From Macrobrachium rosenbergii (Eukaryota; Arthropoda; Malacostraca; Decapoda; Palaemonidae): a DNA stretch of 64,000 nt. Positions 44,476 through 56,500 of the stretch are shown one piece after another. The notes below the pieces were generated by a model that saw only the letters and a program-made list of their open reading frames with translations, was not told the DNA's origin and ran no database searches. Position 1 is the stretch's first letter, and the number at the start of each line of letters is the position of its first letter. The stretch lies in contig NC_089777.1 of the NCBI RefSeq assembly GCF_040412425.1, positions 34,678,537-34,742,536 on the forward strand. The letters are read 5' to 3'. Both the position numbers and the translations under genes were made by a program.

Positions 44476-46395
44476 TATTTGGACTGCAGTGCTAGTGTCA
44501 TGTCATTTTCACGAGTTGCCTGTTCAGTTACACTAGTGGGCGGCCTCCCATTCAGTGGATCTCTTGGCCAGGTAAATCCCAGGCAAGAGGAACGGTGCGG
44601 CAGACAAGCTGAGCCGTCGGGGTCAGGTGCTGGGGATGGAATGGTCACTTCATCAAGAAATAGTGGAAAGGCTGTTCCATCTGCGGGGAAGGCCCTTGGT
44701 AGACCTTTTTGCAACAAGGTTCAACAAAAAACTGTAGAAGTTTTTTGTTTGGTTGTTCCAGATCCCTGGGCAGTGGCAGAGGATGCCCTTCAACTTCCCT
44801 GGGACAATCTGGAAGCTAATGCCTTTCCTCCTTTCTGCCTAATCCGTTAAGTGATCAGCAGACTGATGATCTCCCAGCACCTCAAGATGACCTTGGTGGG
44901 AAGTTTCTATGCTTCTCAAGAGTTTTGAGCAGTCTTGTCCCCAAGAAATCTCAAGCCTCCAAGTTGGGACCTGACCATGGTTCTCAGTAGTCTTACCCTG
45001 CCTCTATATGAACCTTTACGAGGTTCAACAGACAGAAATTTAACCCTCAAGATGGTTTTCTTACTGGCTTTAGCCTTTTCCAAAAGGGAATTACATGGAT
45101 TCTCTTTTAAACCCTTAATGTTAAGCATATGAGGGGTTTAAATCCCGTAGCCTTTGAATTTGTCCTGGAATTCGTAGCTAAAACTCAAAAGTCCCCGTAT
45201 GCATGATGACAAATTTGAGTCTTTCTCGATTCCATCTCTTTAGGACTTTGTTGGTGATGATCCAGAAGAGTTATGCCCCATCAGGGCACTGCATAGCTAT
45301 CTCAGACCTGATTGTCAAACATTTTTGTTAGTACAAGCTGGAACAATAAAGAAGTGTCCAAGAATAATATATCCTTTTGGTTACGAGAAGTGATTACAAA
45401 AGCTTACTCTTCTACCTCGCATTCAGGTGCTGGTACTGTGCATGCAAGAGCACATGTTAGGGACCTAGGCCCTTCCATCGCCTTTAAGAAGAACTAGTCT
45501 GGCTTCACCAAACCACCTTCACATCCTTCTATCTGCGGGACATTGCCCACAGGTCCTTGGACACTGTTTCTTTGGGTCTGGTGGTGGCTGCTCAAGTTGT
45601 ATAGCTTATCCAGTGCCCCTGGTGGGACAGTTACTATTTTACCTAAGATGTTGGATTTGAAAGTGGGAGGGAATGAGATGAATGGTCTTTTTCCTTTCTC
45701 GTTCTTCTTTTTCTCAACTGGCAGGCAGTTCAGAGAGTTATCCATCATATGCAGATTCTTTATAAAAGCAACTCCCATTCCTCTCTCTTGAAAGGGGAGA
45801 CGGGAAGAGGCAACTAGCTTTTTGGTGGTTCACTTGATTTGTTGTCTCCGACAGTTTCCTGCCTATACTCGACAGATCAGAGGCCTTTTGAATCATTCCT
45901 TTGTCCTTCCTATGGTCAGGAAGTGAGCCCAGGTGGTCCGAACCCCCAGTTGGTTCTAAGCCTTTCTTATCCTCCCTCCAAGAGTAAGTCATTCTTATGT
46001 TAAGACTTAAGTTTGTTCTGTATATGAGCAAATGAGGATTTTTTAATCAGTTTGTATTTTTCATAACTAACAAACCTTTGGTCTTAACGTACACGGCTCA
46101 CCTCATGCCTCCCCTCATTTTTTTCCCTGGGCTGGATTGATGGTCTGTAGATGGGGCGAGGCAGGTTGAGTATCTGCCTACCTCTTCTCCATTGGCTGAT
46201 GCCTGTTACCACTAATTCCTTGTGCTATTTTTAACCAGACTTCAGCTAGCACCAGAGAATTTATCCTTACGTTAAGACCAAAGATTTGTTAGCTATGTAG
46301 CATCAATAACCTAGGTGTTGTGATGCCAGTTTTAGTAGCTAAAATCAATCATTATTTGTTATGAAAAATACAAATTGATTAAAAATTTGTCATGT
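44476..46395 (+). pseudogene. DIRS-like remnant (second family), plus strand: RNase H to 3' end
   Basis: Plus-strand frames carry PGKRNGAADKLSRRGQVL and VDLFATRFNKKL (RNase H end, 44570-44730), DPWAVAEDALQLPW and NAFPPFCLI (the DIRS methylase-like block, 44760-44850), then recombinase pieces: WDLTMVLSSLTLPLYEPLRG, TLKMVFLLALAFSKRELHGF (first Arg region, damaged), LCPIRALHSYL, a damaged His-x-x-Arg region near 45450-45480 and a TSFYLRDIAHRSLDTVSLG-like tail with a probable catalytic Tyr (45525-45580). Multiple frameshifts inactivate it. It abuts the 5' truncation of the minus-strand LINE. Confidence 0.78.
46042..46386 (+). repeat. Inverted repeat at the 3' end of the DIRS-like remnant
   Basis: 46042-46091 (ttaatcagtttgtatttttc, ataactaacaaacctttggt, cttaacgt) is matched in reverse by cgttaagaccaaagatttgt (46269-46288), ttagctatg, and gttatgaaaaatacaaattg (46358-46377). 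The span resembles the terminal-repeat and complementary-region organisation of DIRS ends, but the partner 5' end is missing, so the assignment is inferred. Confidence 0.6.
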
Positions 46396-47085
46396 TTGAG
46401 TAATGTACAATAATGACAAACAAGCCCAGGGTTCAGCTCAGTGTTTTCCAAAAGAATTAAAATTAACAATATAAAATCAGTAGCAAAACTGGTAAACTGA
46501 TAATAGTAATGTTGTGGAAGTCAACAGAACAGTAAACAATAATACCATCAACACAACGGTATTTACATTGACAATAGGTCCATTGAGACAATAGGTCCAT
46601 TGACAATAGGGTTTAGCAAGTTTATGAATAATGCCAGAGCATATGTTAAAAAATAAATTGTAATCTTGAATTTGCAGTGAGATGAATATTTTAGTGCCAT
46701 ATATGACTCCAGTGTTCATGATATAATTCCTAAGGCTGAATAAGACGTATATAAATATTATTCTTGCAAACAGAACGGGGTGAAAATTACCATTGGATAT
46801 ATTAATTATTTTAATGTGTAAATTTCACTCCAATAGGCATGTTGTTATGTGTACAGTATTATGATGATGATGATGTAAGAGCTCAAAATTGGAGCTAAGT
46901 AAATTTGAAGTGGTTGGACAGCTAAATAGTTAGAAACCAAAAGTAACAGGTGAAAAATCAAAAGTAAAAAGCAATGAAACTGGAGGCAAAGAATCATTCG
47001 TGCTGTTCACAGTGAGCCAAACAAGTCACTCTATAATGATACCATTTACAGTGATGGACAGAAAAAGCATGGAATTTTAGGTAAT
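46396..47085. other. Unassigned AT-rich sequence
   Basis: No supported gene. A short duplication (acaataggtccattgaca region, 46570-46610) and a GAT repeat at 46861-46875. It may be downstream flank of the minus-strand host exon. Confidence 0.4.
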
Positions 47086-47098
47086 GTTTTATTTACTG

Positions 47099-47342
47099 TC
47101 AGCTCATCTCTCTCTCCAGCTGTTCGAGCATCAATTCTATTCGTCCTCTCATCACTGGTTGTCCTTTTTTGGTCTTCTGATTCAGTTTCTTGAAACGATT
47201 TAACCGTTCTTCCTTCCGCTTAATCTTGGCCATTGCTATTTCTTTCCTTTTTTGAATTGCAGCTTCCTTTTTCTTCTTTTTTTCTAAAACTTTCTGATGG
47301 TACTGCAGTCTTGCTCGTTTCAAGCTTGACATTTTTTGTTTC
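47099..47342 (-). CDS. Terminal exon of a CCDC59/TAP26 (FYV7-type) homologue
   Basis: The minus-strand exon follows a good acceptor (tattcattacag, AG at 47344-47343) and reads KQKMSSLKRARLQYHQKVLE, a long Lys/Glu/Arg coiled coil, then RFKKLNQKTKKGQPVMRGRI and LMLEQLEREMS with TGA at 47101-47099. The NxKTKKGQPxxxxxxxxLLxxIxxx-type ending is the signature of the vertebrate CCDC59 C terminus and of FYV7-like rRNA-processing proteins, which act in the nucleolus. Codon phase at the acceptor leaves one base from the previous exon. A poly(A) signal (AATAAA at 47093-47088) starts only six bases past the stop. No upstream exon was found to the right, so the intron must be long and hold transposons. 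A processed pseudogene is unlikely given the acceptor. Confidence 0.75.
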
Positions 47343-47576
47343 CTGTAATGAATACTGACTGGTGATTTCCAATTTATTCAGTTTAAAAAAGGATAACGGG
47401 AATTTTTTTTTTTCCATTACTTTTACAGATAATCTTTTGATATGCTGTAGTTTATGGTCCCTAATGACATTCAAATATAATGAACAGGACTGAAAATGTC
47501 AAGCAAAACTAAAATTAAAAATAATTTATACAACAAAATACTGTAGATATTACTTGATGCTACCTTTCAAAATCAT

Positions 47577-47631
47577 AAGGTAATAAAGCATAGTACCCAC
47601 TCCTTTAGTGGGTACTGTGCTTTATTACCTT
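47577..47631. repeat. Near-perfect 25-bp inverted repeat (hairpin)
   Basis: aaggtaataaagcatagtac then ccact (47577-47601) pairs with its inverse at 47607-47631, 24 of 25 positions matching, around a 5-nt loop. It could be a tiny foldback element or the core of a small hairpin RNA; there is no coding role. It lies in or near the intron of the CCDC59-like gene. Confidence 0.8.
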
Positions 47632-50450
47632 ACCAAAAATATCAAATTTGAAAGAATTTGTAATTTTTACTAGGTATACAACATGGATATTTGTCAACAG
47701 CTATTTTCATTTGTTGAAACTTAGTACAGTATCAATGTAGTTAACTATTGGCAGGTAAGTGAAGGTTAGAGGACTACCCCTTTGGCTACAGGGAAAATGC
47801 AGGTTATTAAAGGCTGGAATCGAATATAAAGGCTTGAATTTGTATATGGAAAAATAAAAATTACCTACAATATTTAATATTTGTTCTTACAGGAATATGA
47901 CTATCTTATTTGTTTAAGAAAGACACTCCCGAGGTGGGAGGATTCGTATCATGAACTGATTGGCACTGCTCCAAAATCTGAGGAACAAGTGAGGTTGTAA
48001 GCCTCTACCACATTCTGTACCCTGCTAACAGCTAAAGTTAGCAGAATGTTTGAAGGGACAGTCAAATACTCATCCATAAAAGCTATACTCCCAGTCATGT
48101 ACATGAGCAAAGGAAGGCTGACTCTAATCTCCTATAAAGCATGGCATCAAGAACAAGAAGCTGACAGGGTACTATGCCAAAGATGGTTCCATAAATTGAA
48201 CCATACTCTAGGTAAGATTCAAGGGAATACTGTCTCTCCTGTCTAGAGAACAGGAAATCAAAATCAGTAACACTATAGTATAATCATGTGAATGAATAAA
48301 AGTACTTTACTGTGCACCCAGGTCCCATTGGTAAGAGGGCTGAGAGAAAACATCATCAGACCTAGCACTCTGGTGTGGTTCACCTGCACGAACACAGGTT
48401 GGTCTGTCCACAACTGGGAAGGGCATGAAAGAAGGGGAGGAGACCCAGCATGTAAGCATCTCTTCATCCAACTTAAGTCTACCAATGAACTTAATGCAGG
48501 GTGCAAAATTGTCTGAAAGGAGCTTGGAAAGCTACACCATGTTTGAGCAATGCACTGTAGAGAAAAAAAAAAAATTCAGAGGCCTTCAAGTGTTATCTTG
48601 TAGAAAAGGGAAGGAAACCTGTCAGTCAGGCTCCTGCTGATGAGACCTAAAACCAGTGTTCCACATGGATAAGGTTAGGTGCAACTCTGAACTGTATAAT
48701 CTAAGATGAGTGGAATCCATATCTTTTTCTATACTAATAGACTGGAGAGTTTGCTCAAGAATCATAGGTCAAAAGAGAAGGTGCCAAGCTTGCTTTGTAG
48801 ATGACTGGCACATAAGGTACCACACCTGACTGAACCGTAGGAAAATTACACCAAGTTGGAAGGTCCAGTCATTCTATGCCTGATTCCCTAGGAGGAGAAC
48901 AGGGTTGAACCATCATAAAAAAGGCAGCTGAAAATCCACTAAAATGTTGCAGAGAAGGAATGGGGGAGTGATAAAATCAAGGGGTGGCTGGAAAAGTAAT
49001 AAAATGGGAAGGCTAAACAAAAGTAAAAGTGTCAGATTGTTCAATTCCAAAGGTCAGTTATCTAGCCAAGGAGATACCTAAAGGATGTGGAATATCTCTT
49101 CTTCCTGAGGATGACTGGAAGAAAGTTATCCTGTAGACTTGGTGGAGTCAAGTGAACTACTACCAACCCTGGTAAAAGGAATTGTAAAGTCTCTTGTGTC
49201 TACATCAGGAATCACTGCAACTCTCCAGGAATCGAGATAAGGACCAGTATGTAGAGGAAAATATGGAAAGCTCATATCCTAATAACATAATCACCTTCCA
49301 GGCAGGGAGGGGATTGTAAGGGGATTCCTGGGAGAATGCAACAAAAATTAGACTGCCCCAGGATGTCATTTTGGTGCAAAACACAGGGAAATGGGCGATT
49401 ATTTACTAGTCAGTACAGTAAACAAAACACTGGCCTTCTTAAAGTACATGAGATTATGTTCAGAAATTATGTTCAATTGTAGGTCAATGCCCCATTATGA
49501 GTCAGAATAGTAATATGCCTCTTGAGAAAAGTAGGCCAAACTAATATTTAATAATGAGCAAATGCTTGTTAGCAAAAGAGCATGCAGCTACAGTGCAGAT
49601 AACATGGCACTCAATGAAACTGTACCAAAGAAAGAGGTTCAGTAATAGAAATGGAGCTGACTGCATAAAAGCCATACTTGATGACCAAGGCTGGTTATGA
49701 ATACATTAAATACATAGCGTGGGTTCAAAACATAAGAGCATAGGCATATGCTTCAACCAGCAGGGGAATCACCAGCATCAGGAAATGGTGCTGGCCAGAT
49801 TGGACCCTGGCAGTAAATGGAGGCCAAGATACAGCAGGGATGGGGTGCAGGTAGTACCAAGGGTTGACTGCACTGGTAGCCTATTAAGCCCAAAACTGGC
49901 TACAGTAGTACCAGGTATGGGGTGCAATCTGTACAGAAACAGCTGGCATCTTGTGTGGGTTACAAATTTACAAGAAGGGATCAAACTGGTACCTTCCATA
50001 CTGAGTAAAGTCTTACTGGTGGTTGGCTATGAACGCTTGTGACACAACAAGCTCCTCCTGGTGCTCTGGCTCATGAAGAAATCAAAACCAAGTGTTTCTT
50101 CTACAGGAGCAGGAAACACTTGCTGGAAATCCAGATACAGTAAATTACAGAACCAATAACTAAATGCATTTTTTCCTTACATACAAACCTAAAGTCTTAT
50201 TGTAAAAACAAAGATTAATATACTGTATAAAAAACAGGTATTGTTGTAATGATTAACATTATAACAAGTGATGGAGTATGTAATGGACTCAGAGATAAGA
50301 GGACACTTTCCCTTATCTTCAGTGAAGCTGAACTCAGTTTTTCCAATGTCAAAAGAACCTGCAAGAAAGAGAAGTGACTATTGTGCATGCGCATCCGCCC
50401 TCTTGTTTACAACTGAGCCGTTAAATACCTAGGAGCCATTATTCTCTGTT
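47632..50450. other. Unassigned sequence, probably intron of the CCDC59-like gene
   Basis: Short ORFs on both strands, none recognised. 49720-50040 is less AT-rich with a ggtatggggtgca-like motif repeated (49840, 49914) and may be an old repeat. If the terminal exon at 47099-47342 is real, this is intronic. Confidence 0.4.
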
Positions 50451-50451
50451 G

Positions 50452-50577
50452 GTCAGTGTAGGATGGTCTCTTGCCCAAATCCCATGCCTTTTCGTCAGGG
50501 AAGTGGGAGAGTGTTGGTCAGTGTAAGATGATCACTTGCCCAAAACCCATGCCTTTTCATCAGGGAAGTGGGAGAGT
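50452..50577 (+). repeat. Tandem duplication of about 63 bp
   Basis: ttggtcagtgtaggatggtc ... agtgggagagtg (50452 on) and ttggtcagtgtaagatgatc ... agtgggagagttt (to 50577) are two copies with a handful of substitutions. No coding meaning was seen. Confidence 0.85.
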
Positions 50578-51564
50578 TTTTTGATAGCGTATTCGCTTGT
50601 TTTGTCCTCAAGGAGCTTTACAAAGAAATTGGCAAGTGGCAAAAAAGGCTTAAGCTCTCAATTTTTAATTCCAACACCCCAAAGGAAAAAAAACATTTCT
50701 GGTCCGAGGTCAAGTCACAGATTTCAAGCCCCATTCTTTATTCTAAATACAGGCAGTCCCTGGTTTACGACCCCTCGAGTAGGACGCCTTGACGAGGTGA
50801 GGGCTAGGGACCCTGGCCTTTGGGCCCGGGTCCTGACGAATCATCCTACATAGTTTTTGGTTTAAATGGCGTGGACATTTCCACATTCGCAAAATTTTAC
50901 TGCTTAGGTGAGTCTGAGAAGGGATCGTTTTTGGAAGGGGTTCGCATTGAAGCTAATGTGGGAGTTGTGGTGGTTGAGTCGCCACCGAGATAGTTTGGAC
51001 CTAAGAGATGGTGATGGGATTTTCCCACTGCTATCTTGAGGCGGAACCATCTCTGGGGATCAGCCCATCGAATCAGGGGGCTGGTTTTGGAGGTGGGACT
51101 CCTGGCTTTTTGTCCGGAAGCCCACTGAGTGCGGTTGGAGTGGGGAGTCAGTCCCCATTAGTGTGGGGCAGAACTCCCAGCAGGCGGATTGGCTTATACC
51201 TGGGCCACTGCAAGCGTACTGGTGCTATCCTGAAAGGGTAGGGTATGGGGTGGACTGTTGGGAGTCAACTCTCACTTGTGCCATTGGTGGAGAATGCGAA
51301 TACCTGACTGATCTACGATACTTTCTTGATATGACCAAGCAGTTTTGGGTGGGTGGATGAACCAGTTTGTGTGTGGTGGTCTGATGTGTGCATGCTTGGC
51401 AGCTTGGGGTCTCTTCGTGGGCTTTGGGAGTGTGTTGGGGTGGGGAAGCTGAGCAGTGGAGCTGCCCAGTTTGTCCTTTTTGATATGCTGTCGGGGTCTG
51501 TGCGGGGGCTCTTGGGTGTCGGGTGTGCACTTTTGGACCTTTGCATGTGGACTGGTTTAAACTT

Positions 51565-53501
51565 ATGGATTTGGCTTCTAGTTCTCCCCTCCCTGGATCC
51601 GATGACTTAACGGCACTGGCAACGACTTCTGGCATGAACATGGATACGGGCTTGGCTGTTGGACAGAACCAAACACTGAGACACCAGGGTGTTAATAAAT
51701 CTGGTGGATTTGATTCAAATAATAGGGTCCTTTATTGCACTAATGTAAACTTATCATTAGATTACGAATGTTTATACAGTGTAGTGAAGCAATTCGGCAA
51801 AGTGGAAAGAATTAAATTAGTTCTAGAAAAAGATAAGCAGTCATTTTGTGCTTTTATCAAATTTTCCTCTCCCTTGGAAGCTAGTGAGGCACAACAGAGA
51901 CTCCATGGCCACATTCTAAATGACTCAGTTGTCAGCACGAAAGTGTTTTCAGTGAAAAACTTGAATGATGAGCCATTTGACTTTGTTCCAAAGGCTGAAG
52001 AACATGGACCAGTCCCATGTACCAGAGCTCTTCCTCCCCCTCTATGGCATGTTGCTATCTACAAGGAGGGAGGGAAAAATTTGATAAAAGCTGCTGACTG
52101 CATTGAGAGCAAGGTTGGTTCCATTCCCATTGGAAATTTGAAACGGTATGGAAAGAATCTTCTAATAAAAGCTGGAAATGAGACTCAAGCAGTTCTGTTA
52201 GCTAACTTTAAACCTCCTGAAAGTGGAAATATTGAATCTATTTCATCTCACAGATTCTTTAATACACTGAAAGGAGTAGTTTACTCAAAAGATCTGCATG
52301 TTTTTAAAGAGGAGGAGATTCTCCATCGATGCCCTCCTTGTGTATCTCATGTAAAAAAACTGGGTGGTGATGCAGCTATCCTTTTAACCTTCTCCTCCAA
52401 TTACCTACCTGATACCATCATTGTTGGCCATGAGAGGATGCAGGTTAAAAAATATAAAAGAAGTCCTAGACAGTGTCGCAAATGCTTTGAATATGGCCAC
52501 ATTCAAAACTCTTGCGATAACAATAAAAGATGTTCTGTGTGCTCTGCAGAGCACGATAATTTTGATGATTGCAAAGCAGCCCGATACTGTTTTCTTTGCA
52601 AGGGTGATCACACACCAAACTCTAGGGCTTGTCCCAGATATAAATTTGAACAAGACGTGTTGGCAGTGGCAGATAATGAACATATTAGCATTAGTGAAGC
52701 AAAGCGTGACGGTAATGGGGGCAAACAAAAGTGCCAACACTACGTATGCTTCTGTAATAAAACTTATGAAAACTTCCAACAATGTAAGGCCACCAATAAC
52801 TGTGTCTGATGGAAGATATCACAAACCTGGTATTTCTCGAACCATAAATAATAATGAAAATCTCCAAACTGGTGAGAAACTTTCGTCGGCAAGTGCTTTG
52901 AAGTCCAGTAGCAAAAATTGTACTTCCAAAAGCACAGAAAATTTATCTTCCACCACATCCACAGCTGTCGATTCATCTCCAAAAATAAGGGTGCCAAAAT
53001 CAGCCAATAATTCAGGAAAATATTCTGAAAATACTTCAAACCAAAATAAGCTAAAGGAACAATCCCAATTAGATAGAGCTAGTTCAGAGCCATCAATCGC
53101 CACAGCCACAAACAAAAATAATAATAAAACTACGGTTGCAACTACCAAGAAACGCACAAGAAATAGTTCCCAAATAATGATAATTTTATAATAAAAACTT
53201 CAAATGGGTTCAGTGTTTTGGAAGACATCTCTCCTCCTAGAAAGGTGGTTCCAAAAGTAGTTTCAGAACAAAAACATCTGAGTTCAATTCAGTCTTGCCG
53301 CCCTAAGACAAATAGGATTAGTGGTGCACAGAACCACAGCAATAATTCTGAACATCAGGTTCATAATAAAAATATGAAGATCAACCAAAGACCCTGAACA
53401 CCAATTCAGATGAAAAGGGATTAAGAAAACAATCTCTTATAAAGGAGAATTTCCCACTCCACCCTAGGAACAGTACTTCCCCTCCAAGGAGTGGGAAGTA
53501 G
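51565..53501 (+). pseudogene. I-type LINE ORF1: RRM-like domain and three zinc knuckles
   Basis: ATG 51565 opens a Ser-rich leader, then an RRM-like fold: VLYCTNVNLSLDYECLYSVV (RNP2-like) and SFCAFIKFSSPLEASEAQQR (RNP1-like). A middle domain resembles the PRE_C2HC region of arthropod retroelement Gags (LWHVAIYKEG; NLKRYGKNLLIKAGNE; FKEEEILHRC). Three Cys/His knuckles follow: CRKCFEYGHIQNSC, CSVCSAEHDNFDDC and CFLCKGDHTPNSRAC. The first frame ends at 52809 after a one-base change in the G-run near 52715; the frame continuing to 53191 is Ser/Thr/Asn/Lys-rich, and a third frame carries NGFSVLEDISPPRKVV to the TAG at 53499-53501. ORF1 proteins of this type bind the element RNA. Two frameshifts make this copy defective. 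Confidence 0.85.
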
Positions 53502-53509
53502 CACATTTT

Positions 53510-56500
53510 ACCACCTTAGCATTCTTGCTCGATATTCTTCAGTGGAACTGTAAAGGTCTCAGAGCCCGTACAGAAGACCTTAAAGTTTTAATGCATGAAG
53601 TTAATCCAGGGATTATATGCCTACAGGAAACAATGTTAGGCAACTCTGTTTATAATCCTGGACTAAATTATTCAATATTTAAATCATATCCCCCAATTGG
53701 TGATCGTGCCCATGGAGGTGCTGCAATTATTATTAATAAATCTCTACAGCACTCCACAATACAATTAAATACAACACTACAAGCTATCGCTATTTCAGTC
53801 ATTTTGGAAAAGAGGATAACAATCTGCTCCTTATACCTTCCACCAGACCTTGATTTTAACATTGGAGATATTCAGTCGTTAATTGACCAACTTCCAGCTC
53901 CTTTACTTTTGCTAGGTGATTTTAATGCCCACAATCCCCTTTGGGGAAGTCGGTTTTTAGATAGTAAAGGGAAATTAATCGAAGACCTTATTGACAGGAA
54001 TGATGTTACCCTGTATAATAATGGGTCAATGACTTTCCACAACATTCACGATAATCATTTCTCTGCACTGGACCTTAGTATTTCTTCAACTAGTATCCAC
54101 CTTGATTTTAATTGGTCTGTTAATGAAGATTTAAATGGAAGTGATCACTACCCGATCCATTTGAAATATGCTCTGAATGCTCCATCTGAAGTTTTACCTA
54201 AGTGGAAGGTAGAGGACGCAGACTGGGATAAATTTAGTAAGGGTGTCAATCTAGATAGGAGTTTGAGTCCTTTCATTCTCATCTAGATGCCTATGATTAC
54301 TTTATTGAATCTACTTTGAAGAGTGCTGAAAGCTCGATTCCAAAAACAAAAGGCAAACCTCGTAGACCTGCAGTTCCCTGGTGGAATAAGACATGTGGTA
54401 TTCTGAGAAAAGTGACTAGGAAATGCTACAGACGTTACAAAACTAGTGGCTCCCCTCAGTCTAAATTAATCTACAAACGTGCTTTAGCCAAGCAGCGGCG
54501 CTTTTATAAGAAAGCCAAAAGAGAATGTTGGCTTTACTATATTAATGGAATAAACTCCAAGACCCCACTAAGAGTGGTGTGGCGCAAAATAAGGAAACTG
54601 AGTGGAAAATTTGTAGCGTCACCATTGCCCTCATTAAAAATAAATGACACTCTAATCACAGAGCCCACTGAAGTTGCCAATGAGCTAGGAAAACACTTTT
54701 CTAAAGTTTCCAGCCCTAACAATTATTCTCCAGAATTTCAAAGAATTAGGAATTCTGAAATGTGTCTGAAGTTTGATTGGGAAAATCTGAACCATACAAC
54801 TACAAATTTTCCCTAAGAGAACTTCGTGAGGCGCTCTCCTCAAGTGAATCCACAGCTCCAGGTGAGGATACAATCATATATGAAATGCTGAAACACCTCC
54901 CAGATGATGCCAAAAATATTTACTGAAGATTATAAACAAAATATGGGAAACTGAATTTTACCCAAGGACTGGAAAATATCCATAATTGTCCCAGTTAAAA
55001 AGCCTAATAAAGATGCTTCCCAAGCCACCAGCTATAGACCAATAGCTCTTACCAGCTGTGTATGTAAGCTGATGGAGAAAATGATAAATACTAGACTGGT
55101 TTGGCACCTGGAGACCAAAGGATTACTATCGCCATTTCAATTTGGTTTCAGAAAAACCGCTCCACCCTTGATCCCTTGCTGAGGCTGACCAACCAAATCC
55201 AGCAAGGATTCGCCAAAAAGTGTCAGACCATTGGCATATTTTTTGACTTGGAGAAAGCATATGACACTACCTGGAGAATTGGCATCATGAAACAATTGCA
55301 CAAGATGGGCATATGTGGAAGAATGGTCAGGTTTATATATTCCTTTTTATCAGACAGACTTTTTAAGGTAAGAGTGGGAAACTCCTTCTCCCAACCTTTT
55401 ATGCAGGAGGAAGGAGTTCCCCAAGGAAGCGTTTAAGTGTAACACTTTTTCAGTGGCAATAAATAGCGTGATTGAAAAATCTCGCCCCCCTGTTAAATGC
55501 TCGCTTTTTGTCGATGACCTTGCAATATACTGCACAGGATATGATTCCTTGTCCGTATGTAAACATTTGCAAGGTCTATTAATGCTATTACTAAGTGGGC
55601 TGATGAGAATGGTTTCAAATTCTCCTCTTCCAAAACAGTTGCAGTAAGATTCACCAGGTGCCGGCGTGTGGAAGAGGTTCCCACACTTAGTTTAAAAGGG
55701 TCCATCCTTCCTTACGAGAGTGAAGTTAAATTTCTGGGGATGACTATTGACCATAAATTAACATGGGCTAGCCACATAAATGCCCTAAAGTTTAATGTTA
55801 AACAATCTATGAATATTTTAAAGGTTGTCTCTGGATTTAGTTGGGGGGCTGATAAGAAATCCCTTCTGAGGCTATATGACTCTCTGTGTCGATCTAAGTT
55901 AGACTATGGCTGTCAGATTTATTCCTCAGCCTGTAAAACCAAGCTAAAGGAACTGGATGTTGTACACAACATGGGGTTGAGAATATGCTCAGGGCTTTAG
56001 AACTTCGCCTGTTGAAAGCATTTATGTCGACACAGATCATTTACCCCTTGATCTAAGAAGGCAAGAGCTAGGGTTGCGATACATGGCTAGAATGAAAAGT
56101 GCTCCCAAAAATCCCTCCTTTCAAGCACTAAAGGAAACAGACTCTCGAAGTTTTTCTGGTACAAGAGCTTCTAAACCATTCCAAATTCGACTGAATGAGG
56201 ATGTTAGGAATAATCACCTTAAATCCCAGAAAGTCCTGGAAGTAGAATATCCTGTAAATCCTCCATGGCTTATCCCAGAAGCATCAATATGTAAGAAACT
56301 GTTTAACAAAAAGGACTGCACTGTAGAAGAGATTAGGGAAAATTCTTAGAGCACGATGTTACCCATACTAATTTTACAAAAATTTATACAGATGGATCTA
56401 AGTCAGATAGTGGTGTTGGTTGCGCTGTTATCCTTGGTGATACAGCGTACACAGCTAAATTACCTGACTCTGCATCAATATTTACTGCCGAATTAACAGC

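Noticed and set aside
49719..50042. 107-codon plus-strand ORF
   Set aside because: No recognisable domain, no splice context, and the overlapping minus-strand ORF is equally open.
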